10,495 nucleotides of DNA, taken from assembly GCA_007116425.1 (NCBI GenBank), contig SKIL01000134.1:1-10495 (forward strand), given 5' to 3'. Positions 1-6,408 of the stretch are shown here, piece after piece. Numbering within the stretch: the first letter of the stretch is position 1; each line of letters begins with the position of its first letter. The translations under genes were made by a program, and so were the position numbers. The notes under the pieces were generated by a model that had not been told where the DNA came from, did not search any database, and saw only the letters and a list, made by a program, of their open reading frames with translations. Origin of the DNA: Bacteriovoracaceae bacterium. GTDB taxonomy: Bacteria; Bdellovibrionota; Bacteriovoracia; Bacteriovoracales; Bacteriovoracaceae.

Positions 1-1
1 A

Positions 2-82
2 GATAGTGGCATTTATCTGCGTTACGAGATCCTCTCTATTACTCACTAAGTCGTTCTGTGCACTGACTACTTTTATGGGCAC
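2..82 (-). CDS. Possible 5' end of a gene running off the left edge (partial, uncertain)
   Basis: A minus-strand frame is open from about position 170 to the left edge. Its first usable start is a GTG at 82-80, giving 27 residues beginning MPIKVVSAQND and continuing off the window. The composition is protein-like (mixed hydrophobic and charged residues, no low complexity), and the gene would be divergent from the cell wall hydrolase gene to the right. There is no clear Shine-Dalgarno sequence before the GTG, and the frame stays open upstream of it without any ATG, TTG or other GTG. The fragment is too short to assign to a family. It could equally be a chance open frame; the left-hand neighbouring sequence would decide. 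Confidence 0.25.
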   Translation of the reverse strand, partial: MPIKVVSAQNDLVSNREDLVTQINATI

Positions 83-105
83 TTTTTCGGGATTTTTTTT
101 TATTC

Positions 106-141
106 TTGACTCTAAGTATCTGTTCTTGCGCTTTGACTCTA
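106..141 (+). repeat. 9-base direct repeat upstream of the SleB-like gene
   Basis: TTGACTCTA occurs at 106-114 and again at 133-141, 27 bases apart. Both begin with a -35-like TTGACT, but neither has a convincing -10 at the right distance. It may be a regulator site, a promoter remnant or chance. Confidence 0.35.
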
Positions 142-202
142 TCCATTGTAATTTTTGAGCAAAAAGCTAAAGTACTGCCGAAAAAATTCCGATAACTCCG
201 TT

Positions 203-208
203 AGGAGG
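203..208 (+). promoter_or_regulatory. Shine-Dalgarno AGGAGG that decides the start of the SleB-like gene
   Basis: A consensus AGGAGG lies nine bases before an in-frame TTG at 218-220. The more upstream in-frame TTG at 155-157 has only an AT-rich leader with no purine-rich SD, and an in-frame TAA sits just before it at 149-151. The downstream start is therefore favoured. Confidence 0.6.
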
Positions 209-217
209 ACTAGGAAA

Positions 218-1894
218 TTGTCTAATAAATCCTGGATTGCCATTTTTGCGCTTATGGCGGCAAGTATTTTTCTTATGATTCGTCCGAATCTGGATTCTCG
301 CCAGAGTGCGCTCTCTCCTTCTCAAGAGATTATGCCTACACCAACTGAGAGATTGACTGAGTGGATAACAGAAGTTGATAGTAGCGTTGAACCCCATACG
401 AAAGAGATGGATAATCACGATAAGCCGGTTGCGGAAAGGGATGAAGATTTAGGTGAAATTAAAACCTCAGATCTCCCAAGTGATGAAATTGTATCGGAAG
501 ACTTTTATAGTATGGACCGCTCACCTGCAATTGAAGGAGGGGCAAGAAATTTTAGCCTGGCCGATGCGATTCGGGGCTATGAACAAGAACAGTTAGAATG
601 GGAGGCCTTAGCTAATCGAGACGAAAACTCCTATGGAGTAGAGCTTACTTCTGGTCGCAGAGAAGTGTCTGGTCTTGGATCAAGCTCTCCACAAAGAGAA
701 GTTTCAGCAACTGGTGAGAGCTATGAAGTTTTGCCAGAAAAGGGCAGAGTCTTTAATTGTCGAACTAATCTGATGGTCAGAACACGGCCTACTCGAAATT
801 CTTCATTTATTGGTCGTCTCCCTTGTAGAGATAGGCCTACAGTTGAAATATTAGATCGTACCGATAACGGTTGGTACAAGATTAACTATGATGGAAGAGA
901 AGCTTATGTCTACGGTGGTTATATTGAACTTCTTGAGGCCACAGAAAAATTAGTAAAAGACTTAGATAAGCTGAATCAAGGTGTTCCTGTTGTTGAAGCT
1001 CCTCATCCTGATGAGTGCGCATTGATTGGAGTTTTTGAAGACTGTGATGAAGATCTCCTTCCTCGCGGACCTGCACAAAAGACTCGTAAAAAAGTTAAGG
1101 ATCCACATCCTGGTAATTGGAGAGAAGGATGTGAGCTTTTGAAAAATCAAGATGAGTTAGATGATCAAAATAACTCTCAGGTCGAAGAATTACAAATGTG
1201 TATAAATTCGATTCAAAATGCCATTACTCAAAATGGTCGTGATATGAATAGGCAAAGAGTTTTTGAAAGGATGTATACGGAACTAAATCCAATCGAACAA
1301 AAGTTTGCGGCCATGGTCTTTACGGCCCAAGGTGAAGCGGTAGATATTACAACACCTAATACTTTAGAGGAAATGTTGATTATCATGAAGGTGATAGATA
1401 ATCGCGTTACCCGAGCGAATCAGAGACGTCCTGGACATGACTATACACATTTGGATATCGTTTTAGATCCCTATCAGTTTTCTATGTATAACGCTAATGA
1501 TAACAACTGGTCTACAAGAGTTAATCCAAATGTGAGAAATAATTTTTCTAATGCGATAAGATCTTATATGCAGTTCCCACATTCAACATTTGAGCCTGAG
1601 CCACATATAAATCACGTATACCATTACCATGTAAATTATGTTTTACCACAAAGCTGGGGGCAGGCCTTTTTATCCGATCCTGATCGCTTTAGAGTTGACC
1701 CGGTAGTAAATGGAAAGAATACTCGTTTGGCGCCCTCTGGTTTTAATGAAAGATCTGCAAGTGATCGTGCTCAGATTAAGCGAAGTTTTCGAAGAGTGCG
1801 GCATCGGTTTTATGTTAATATTGACTCGCAGGGAAGAACATCTAATCTTGAAGATGGATGGTCGCGAAATGTTCAAAGACCATGGAGGCCATAA
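218..1894 (+). CDS. Membrane-anchored SH3-domain protein with SleB-like cell wall hydrolase domain
   Basis: Probably a peptidoglycan-acting envelope protein. From the TTG at 218 it is 558 residues; the longest frame, from a TTG at 155, gives 579, and residue numbers here use that longer frame. A basic N-terminus and one hydrophobic segment (27-42) look like an uncleaved signal anchor, followed by an acidic, disordered-looking stretch (45-195). Residues 198-260 resemble a bacterial SH3 domain: NLMVRTRPTRNSSFIG, then NGWYKINYDGREAYVYGGYI. A polar linker with several cysteines follows. Residues 380-553 match the Hydrolase_2 (SleB/CwlJ) fold: AQGEA at 391-395, VIDNRVTR 413-420, DPYQFS 438-443, HYH 490-492 with P498 and W501, and HRFY 550-553. 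In this family the first motif is normally EARGE; here the first Glu position is T390, so activity is uncertain. The next gene starts two bases after the stop, implying co-transcription. Confidence 0.8.
   Translation: MSNKSWIAIFALMAASIFLMIRPNLDSRQSALSPSQEIMPTPTERLTEWITEVDSSVEPHTKEMDNHDKPVAERDEDLGEIKTSDLPSDEIVSEDFYSMDRSPAIEGGARNFSLADAIRGYEQEQLEWEALANRDENSYGVELTSGRREVSGLGSSSPQREVSATGESYEVLPEKGRVFNCRTNLMVRTRPTRNSSFIGRLPCRDRPTVEILDRTDNGWYKINYDGREAYVYGGYIELLEATEKLVKDLDKLNQGVPVVEAPHPDECALIGVFEDCDEDLLPRGPAQKTRKKVKDPHPGNWREGCELLKNQDELDDQNNSQVEELQMCINSIQNAITQNGRDMNRQRVFERMYTELNPIEQKFAAMVFTAQGEAVDITTPNTLEEMLIIMKVIDNRVTRANQRRPGHDYTHLDIVLDPYQFSMYNANDNNWSTRVNPNVRNNFSNAIRSYMQFPHSTFEPEPHINHVYHYHVNYVLPQSWGQAFLSDPDRFRVDPVVNGKNTRLAPSGFNERSASDRAQIKRSFRRVRHRFYVNIDSQGRTSNLEDGWSRNVQRPWRP
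1884..1888 (+). promoter_or_regulatory. Shine-Dalgarno GGAGG for the small exported protein gene
   Basis: GGAGG eight bases before the ATG at 1897 lies inside the last codons of the upstream gene. It supports 1897 rather than the longer in-frame ATG at 1858, and suggests translational coupling. Confidence 0.7.
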
Positions 1895-1896
1895 GC

Positions 1897-2370
1897 ATGA
1901 CAAATTTCAATTTCATTAAAACATTAATCGCTTTTAAAATATTACTGATCTCATTAAGTAGTTTTGCCTCTCTATCCAAAAGCGACTTGAAAATTATTGA
2001 GGAAAACTTAGATTATTTCATTGTCGATACTAAAGATTACAAAATTAAACATGAAATAAATAAGAACTCTGGGGAATCTTTTATCACAGAAGTTCAAGAG
2101 TTAAATGATGGAGTTTATGCTATTGTTTATTTAACAGGGATTGCTGGTACGTCAGCTTTGGTTGAAATTTATTATGCCACTGTGGTAGACACAAGAGATT
2201 CTAAAAATGTTAAAGTCCTAGGAGATTTCCCATGGGAGTATCGACCGCATCTTGATGAAGATACTAACCCTCAGGCAAAACGGTTTGAGCAGCCTCAATG
2301 GATTATTGAATCAGGTAAGATCAAAATTAAGGATACTAATATTAATCTAGAGACATCGCTTCATTTTTGA
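1897..2370 (+). CDS. Small exported protein of unknown function
   Basis: The product is 157 residues and I do not recognise its family. The N-terminus is a typical signal peptide: a short polar start, a hydrophobic core (ALIAFKILLISL within about residues 7-23) and a likely cleavage after SSFA. The mature part is mixed alpha/beta with no cysteines or obvious catalytic motif, and includes an alternating hydrophobic segment (VYAIVYL, then ALVEIYYATVV) typical of beta strands. The ATG at 1897 is chosen for its GGAGG and because it directly follows the stop of the SleB-like gene. It probably works in the periplasm or envelope with that neighbour, but this rests on operon position only. Its last ten bases overlap the 3' end of the convergent flavin-reductase-like gene. 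Confidence 0.75.
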   Translation: MTNFNFIKTLIAFKILLISLSSFASLSKSDLKIIEENLDYFIVDTKDYKIKHEINKNSGESFITEVQELNDGVYAIVYLTGIAGTSALVEIYYATVVDTRDSKNVKVLGDFPWEYRPHLDEDTNPQAKRFEQPQWIIESGKIKIKDTNINLETSLHF

Positions 2371-2987
2371 ATCTGAGCTTTCATAAGCCTTTCTAATTGA
2401 AAGGTGTCGCTACACTTAAACCAGTCATTCCCAGCACCTCGTCCAACCGGCCTTAGTTTTTGCGTAATGATTCGACCTTCCTCATAAACAGACTCATCGA
2501 CATGAACTTTCATAACTTCACCTGTAATGATTTGCCCTGCGCCCGGTGTATCCCCATAACTCAGAAAGTCTCTAAACTGACATTCAAAGTGAATCGGACA
2601 CCCTTTTACTCTTTTGGCCTTCACTTTTTCTGAGTTTAAGGTTTCGAGGTTCGCATGAGCGAACTCGTTTTCTCCATAAGGTAGTTCAGCAGAAGTGAGG
2701 TTAACTTTTTCTGCTAGATTTTCGGAGAAAATATTGATTACAAAATCTTTATTTTTTTTGATATTTCTTGCCGTATCTTTTTCTTCTCCAGTTGATGTTC
2801 TTATTAGCGGGCAAAAGGCCACAATCATAGGCTTTGCACTGATGGCCGTAAAAAAAGAAAATGGCGCAATATTATGTGAACCATCATCGTTTACGCTCGA
2901 TATCCAAGCTATGGGGCGAGGGAGAATACTTCCAATTAAAAATTTGTAATTATCTTGGAATGCTCCATCAGTATCAAAACTTAGCAT
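2361..2987 (-). CDS. Flavin-reductase-like (FMN-binding split barrel) protein
   Basis: A 208-residue member of the flavin reductase-like domain family (PF01613, DIM6/NTAB type), which binds FMN and either reduces flavin for a partner oxygenase or acts as an uncharacterised flavoprotein. The typical N-terminal motif is clear at residues 24-46 (RPIAWISSVNDDG, then NIAPFSFF), followed by K70-D-T-A-R-N and a late segment LRPVGRGAGNDWF at 178-190. The start is an ATG preceded by AAAGGA at about six to seven bases. It is the last gene of the operon, 18 bases after the homogentisate dioxygenase gene, and its 3' end overlaps the convergent upstream gene by ten bases. No step of classical tyrosine breakdown needs it, so its role is open; it may support an oxygenase or handle a quinone by-product. 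Family assignment is firm, substrate unknown. Confidence 0.88.
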   Translation of the reverse strand: MLSFDTDGAFQDNYKFLIGSILPRPIAWISSVNDDGSHNIAPFSFFTAISAKPMIVAFCPLIRTSTGEEKDTARNIKKNKDFVINIFSENLAEKVNLTSAELPYGENEFAHANLETLNSEKVKAKRVKGCPIHFECQFRDFLSYGDTPGAGQIITGEVMKVHVDESVYEEGRIITQKLRPVGRGAGNDWFKCSDTFQLERLMKAQIQK

Positions 2988-3005
2988 AATTTTTCCTTTG
3001 AGTGT

Positions 3006-4100
3006 TTATTTGGCCATCCAGCTTTTCCAATACTCTTTGTTTTCGGTTTTATCAAACCAATCAGTTGTATGGAGAGGGTAACGAGTATCTATCATGACTG
3101 CAAACTCATCCGTGAACTCCTTGTCGTCGGCGGCCTTAAAGGCATTGGGGTGAGGCCCATGGTGAATGCCTTGGGGGTGAAAAGTTAAGGCCCCGCAATC
3201 GATATTATCACGACTAAAAAAGTTACCCTGGTGATAAAAAAGAACTTCATCGTAGTCTATATTTGAGTGGTAAAAAGGAACTTTTAAAACTTTTTCCTTT
3301 GAGTCCTCAAGAGGTCTGGCAACAAATGAACAAATAACAAAGTTTTTTGCGACAAAGGTTGTGTGACCTGAGGGAGGAATATGATAGCGGTGGCTCATGA
3401 TGGGGCAGTAGTCATAGATTGAAACCTTCCAAGGATAAACAGAGCCTTTCCATCCTTTGACATCAAGAGGATTGAATGGATAGGTGATAACAGTTTCTTT
3501 ACCCAACCTCTTAACGACCACTTTATATTCATTCAGATCAGTTTCACTTCCAAGCTCTGCTTCGGGATAAATTTTTGCGGTCTGATCATAAAGAGCATTC
3601 GGCCCCAAGATTCCTCTTGTTGGTTCCTCATACTCCGAAGCTGATTCAATTTTTAAAATTTTGGAAGATGATTTGGGGAAAAACTTGTAAGTCGTACCTC
3701 TTGGGATGACGATATAGTCACCTTTTAAATACTCTAGATGACCATATACTGTTTCAACTTTTCCTTCTCCCTCATGAATAAAAAAGAGCTCATCAAAGTC
3801 TGCATTTCGATAAAAAAAGTTTTCCTTTTGAGTAATGCTAGAGAAACTGAGGATCATGTCATTATTGTAGAGCAGGGGAAGATAACCGCTATTCACTTCA
3901 GATGTATCAAATATAGGAGGAAGGCAGCGGGGTTTGAGTTCTCCTTCGATGTTTTTCCAGCTTACGGGTGGATTCGTGTGATAGAGTTGGCTAACTCGAC
4001 CAAAAAAGCCTTTTCTTCCGTGTTCTTCTTCATAAAGTCCTTCGGGAATATCAACATGGGCCTGCTTTGTATATTCACCGCTGCTTCTAAAATTTTCCAT
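3006..4100 (-). CDS. hmgA: Homogentisate 1,2-dioxygenase
   Basis: A cytoplasmic non-haem Fe(II) enzyme that opens the ring of homogentisate to maleylacetoacetate in tyrosine and phenylalanine catabolism. The product is 364 residues, the shorter bacterial form of this cupin family. Family landmarks are GLYEEEHGRKGFFGRVSQLYH near residues 21-41, an N-terminal cupin segment with DELFFIHEGEG (102-112), and the iron-site region: YHSN with H278, then DYDEV with E285, and HPQGIHHGPHP (308-318) with H314 in the HGP motif. These correspond by family to the His/Glu/His ligands, though I assigned them by eye. A longer frame begins at a TTG at 4136, but the ATG at 4100 fits the family N-terminus and has an AGGTG overlapping the TAG of the preceding FAH-family gene seven bases away. 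It lies third in the aromatic catabolism operon. Confidence 0.92.
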   Translation of the reverse strand: MENFRSSGEYTKQAHVDIPEGLYEEEHGRKGFFGRVSQLYHTNPPVSWKNIEGELKPRCLPPIFDTSEVNSGYLPLLYNNDMILSFSSITQKENFFYRNADFDELFFIHEGEGKVETVYGHLEYLKGDYIVIPRGTTYKFFPKSSSKILKIESASEYEEPTRGILGPNALYDQTAKIYPEAELGSETDLNEYKVVVKRLGKETVITYPFNPLDVKGWKGSVYPWKVSIYDYCPIMSHRYHIPPSGHTTFVAKNFVICSFVARPLEDSKEKVLKVPFYHSNIDYDEVLFYHQGNFFSRDNIDCGALTFHPQGIHHGPHPNAFKAADDKEFTDEFAVMIDTRYPLHTTDWFDKTENKEYWKSWMAK

Positions 4101-4104
4101 CCAG

Positions 4105-4109
4105 CACCT
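4105..4109 (-). promoter_or_regulatory. Shine-Dalgarno AGGTG for hmgA overlapping the upstream stop codon
   Basis: On the minus strand AGGTG lies four bases before the ATG at 4100 and shares bases with the TAG stop of the FAH-family gene. It favours 4100 over the TTG at 4136 and suggests coupled translation. Confidence 0.5.
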
Positions 4110-5121
4110 ACTCGTTATAATTTTTTGAATTATCAATTTTATTTTTTAAACTTCCGATCTGCTCTACTCTTAATTCGACTTCATCTCCAGGTCGAATCCA
4201 CCTGTCGAGCTCTAAACCACATCCGGTTCCTACCGTTCCGCTTCCGAGAAGATCTGAACAGAGAAGCCATTCTTCTTTTGAAGCGAATTCAACCATTTCG
4301 GAAAATGAAAAGTGTGATTCTTTTGAATATCCTTCAGACCATTTCTCGCCATTAATAAACGCCTGCATTTTTAGATTTGGCTCTTTAAAGTCAAACTCGT
4401 CGTAAGTCACAATAACAGGGCCAATGACTGAGCAAAAGTCTTTACCTTTCGAAGGGCCAAGCCTTACGGCCATTTCTTTTCGTTGGATGTCTCGAGCGGA
4501 GATGTCGTTAAGTATGGTGAATCCAAATATATGCTCATGAGCATTCTCGGCCTTAATATTCTTTCCTTCTTTTCCAATAACAATTGCAAGCTCTAGTTCA
4601 TAATCGAGCTTTTCAGTGTAATTAGGCCAGGGGATAGTTTCGTTTGGTCCAATAAAGCCGGCCGTTGCTCCCTTGTAGTATACTGGCATTTCATACCAGC
4701 TCGGAGGTATGGGTTCTCCTCGCTTCTCAAAGCCCTTGGCCACATGTTTTTCATGAGCATAAAAATCTCTATAAGTCGCAATCTTGTCCAATGGTTTTGT
4801 TAGTGAAATCTGTGAACCATCCAGTTTGTATGCGATAGGACTCCCGTCTTTTAAAGTATTTTCTCCGAGGAGTTGAAAAAAAAGGTAAAGCCCGTAAGCT
4901 TCCTTTAAGCTTTCAATCGGGTCATCAGCAATTTGTAGAAGTTGATAAAGAGACGGGGGAAGTTTGTAATTGGCCCTTTCTTTGGCGTTAAATCGTCCCT
5001 CTCTTTGGTAGTCTAGCGCCCAGCAAAGATTTGGGTCGATGACAGTATTATCATCTAAGAGAATTCCTAATCGAGGTGTTCGGTCTACTGATAAATGATG
5101 TGTATAATGACAAATCTTCAT
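4108..5121 (-). CDS. Fumarylacetoacetate hydrolase family protein
   Basis: The family cleaves C-C bonds of beta-diketo acids; next to hmgA the likely reaction is fumarylacetoacetate to fumarate and acetoacetate, the last step of tyrosine catabolism. The product has 337 residues, shorter than the roughly 420-residue eukaryotic enzyme but usual for the bacterial branch. Visible motifs are RDFYAHEKH at 118-126 (candidate catalytic His), the metal-binding acidic set E175 and E177 in DYELELA with D206 in NDISARDIQRKE, the substrate-side GPSKGKDF at 222-229, and the late DLLGSGTVGTG at 290-300. The ATG start has GAGGA about nine bases upstream, beside the stop of the aminotransferase gene 13 bases away. 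Another acylpyruvate-type substrate is possible, but the operon argues for fumarylacetoacetate. Confidence 0.88.
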   Translation of the reverse strand: MKICHYTHHLSVDRTPRLGILLDDNTVIDPNLCWALDYQREGRFNAKERANYKLPPSLYQLLQIADDPIESLKEAYGLYLFFQLLGENTLKDGSPIAYKLDGSQISLTKPLDKIATYRDFYAHEKHVAKGFEKRGEPIPPSWYEMPVYYKGATAGFIGPNETIPWPNYTEKLDYELELAIVIGKEGKNIKAENAHEHIFGFTILNDISARDIQRKEMAVRLGPSKGKDFCSVIGPVIVTYDEFDFKEPNLKMQAFINGEKWSEGYSKESHFSFSEMVEFASKEEWLLCSDLLGSGTVGTGCGLELDRWIRPGDEVELRVEQIGSLKNKIDNSKNYNE

Positions 5122-5134
5122 ATTATTATTCCTC

Positions 5135-6280
5135 TTATACTTTTACTTGATTTCGGTATTCTGGAAGAATTTTTCTTAAGGCCTCTTCAAAGTGCTCCAT
5201 CTCACTTGGAGTCCCAAGAGAAACGCGAACGTATTCAGGCATTTCATTGACTTTTAGAGGGCGAATAATAACTCCCTCAGATAAAAGAAGCTCAAAGAGT
5301 AAGTCACTGGCCTCAGGTGAACCTGTTTTAAAACAAATAAAGTTTGTAACGGACTTGATGGGGTTGAATCCACATTCTTCTAATAATTTGAAGGTCTTGT
5401 TATACATCTCTTTATTTAAGTCTAGAGTTCTTTTAAGGTGAGGGCGATCTTCGAGCGCACCAACGGCACCTTTTTGAGCAATAAGATTGGGCTCAAAAGG
5501 AAGTTTTACTTTTGTTAGGTTTTCGATGAGAGAGTGGTGTCCAAATCCGTAGCCCACTCTAATTCCCGATAATCCATAGGCCTTGGAGAAAGTTCTCAAA
5601 GTAATGACATTATCGTAGCGATAGCTCATCGAATCTGGATAATCGTCAAACTCCTCTGCAAACTCAAAGTAAGCTTCATCCAAAATGACAAGTGTGTGAG
5701 ACGGAACTTTTTGCATAATGAGGTCAAATTCAGGTTTAGTCATAAAAGTACCAGTCGGATTGTTTGGATTGGCAATGTAAATGACCCTTGTTCTCTCTGA
5801 AATACTTTCAGCGATCGCTGTTGCATTATAGCGATAGTCAGGTGTTAGAGAGATTTTTTTTAGTTCGGCCCCTACACTTTGGGCCAGAATATAAAATCCA
5901 ATAAATGTTTTTTCACTCGTTAAGACTTCATCACCTGGTCGAAGAAAAGCGCGTGCAATATAGGCCATAATCCCCTCGCTTCCATTACCGAGTATAATAT
6001 TTTCAAGCTTGAGATTATAGAGATCGGCCAATTTTCTTTTAAGTTCGTAGGCATGCATATCGGGATAACGGTGAAGATCCCAGAGTGCTCCTGTCATTTC
6101 TCGAATAGCAAAAGGACTAGGTCCAAGAGGGTTTTCATTACTCGCAAGCTTGGAAATTTTGGTGAGTCCTCGCTCTCTTGCTAGCTCATCAATTGGTTTT
6201 CCGGCCTGATAGACTTTTAGGTTTTTTATATAATCTGGGACAAGACCTTGCGGGGCCCGATGCTGTTGCACTTCACTCAT
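5135..6280 (-). CDS. hisC: HisC-type PLP aminotransferase, probably aromatic amino acid aminotransferase
   Basis: A fold-type I PLP aminotransferase of 381 residues, full length for the histidinol-phosphate aminotransferase family. Motifs are KLASNENPLGPSP (44-56), LGNGSEG (97-103), NPNNPTG (171-177), ILDEAY with D201, the PLP lysine K233 in TFSKAYGLSGIRVGYG, and R352 in EYVRVSLGT for the substrate carboxylate. HisC enzymes often also accept tyrosine and phenylalanine. Here it is the first gene of an operon with FAH and hmgA and no histidine biosynthesis gene nearby, so conversion of tyrosine to 4-hydroxyphenylpyruvate is the likelier job. The family name is firm; a true histidinol-phosphate role cannot be excluded. 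The ATG start matches the usual HisC N-terminus, with only a weak GAG as ribosome binding site. Confidence 0.9.
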   Translation of the reverse strand: MSEVQQHRAPQGLVPDYIKNLKVYQAGKPIDELARERGLTKISKLASNENPLGPSPFAIREMTGALWDLHRYPDMHAYELKRKLADLYNLKLENIILGNGSEGIMAYIARAFLRPGDEVLTSEKTFIGFYILAQSVGAELKKISLTPDYRYNATAIAESISERTRVIYIANPNNPTGTFMTKPEFDLIMQKVPSHTLVILDEAYFEFAEEFDDYPDSMSYRYDNVITLRTFSKAYGLSGIRVGYGFGHHSLIENLTKVKLPFEPNLIAQKGAVGALEDRPHLKRTLDLNKEMYNKTFKLLEECGFNPIKSVTNFICFKTGSPEASDLLFELLLSEGVIIRPLKVNEMPEYVRVSLGTPSEMEHFEEALRKILPEYRNQVKV

Positions 6281-6317
6281 GAATTACTCGCCGTGTTGAG
6301 AATTGTGTTTGTGTACA

Positions 6318-6347
6318 TTGTTTGCAGGAGAATCTAGCATAGATTAT
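6318..6347 (+). promoter_or_regulatory. Candidate promoter for the DUF309-glycosyltransferase pair
   Basis: On the plus strand TTGTTT (6318-6323) is followed after 18 bases by GATTAT (6342-6347), about 60 bases before the GTG start at 6409. The -10 element overlaps the right arm of the inverted repeat. The match to consensus is weak. Confidence 0.25.
6331..6345. repeat. Perfect inverted repeat, operator-like
   Basis: AATCTA-GCA-TAGATT has 6-base arms that match perfectly around a 3-base centre. It lies in the divergent intergenic region between candidate -10 elements of both promoters, where a dimeric repressor could act. The flanking bases do not extend the symmetry. Confidence 0.4.
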
Positions 6348-6375
6348 GAATATATAAAATATTGGGCCTTGTCAG
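6347..6375 (-). promoter_or_regulatory. Candidate sigma-70-type promoter for the aromatic catabolism operon
   Basis: Read on the minus strand, CTGACA (6370-6375) is followed after 17 bases by TATTCA (6347-6352), with extra TATA-like sequence between. It would start transcription about 60 bases before the aminotransferase gene. The match is moderate and the region is AT-rich, so a chance resemblance is possible. Confidence 0.3.
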
Positions 6376-6408
6376 AAATTTGATGTTGGGCAGAGCGTTG
6401 GAGGGGCT

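Larger units (their letters stand above)
6281..6408. promoter_or_regulatory. Divergent intergenic region between the aromatic catabolism operon and the DUF309 gene
   Basis: This 128-base gap must hold the promoters for both directions. It is AT-rich in the middle (about 6340-6362) and contains an inverted repeat (6331-6345) and a TGTTTG direct repeat (6306-6311 and 6319-6324). A shared regulator is possible but not shown. Confidence 0.6.

Noticed and set aside
93..101. Run of nine T's as the tail of a terminator
   Set aside because: No stem-loop precedes it on the plus strand; it may simply be low-complexity sequence.
1858..1896. Longer start (ATG at 1858) for the small exported protein
   Set aside because: It would overlap the upstream gene by 37 bases and bury the signal peptide; the ATG at 1897 has GGAGG at the right distance.
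2388..2404. CCTTTC-TAATT-GAAAGG hairpin near the convergent gene ends, as an intrinsic terminator
   Set aside because: The stem is perfect but short and A/T-rich, has no T-tract on either strand, and lies inside the coding sequence of the flavin-reductase-like gene.
4101..4136. TTG at 4136 as the hmgA start
   Set aside because: It adds 12 residues outside the usual family N-terminus, has no SD, and overlaps the preceding gene by 29 bases; the ATG at 4100 fits better.
3738..4355. Plus-strand open frame of about 205 codons opposite hmgA and the FAH-family gene
   Set aside because: It lies antisense to two firmly identified enzyme genes, and its translation is rich in Phe, Arg and Leu with no domain; it is a shadow frame.
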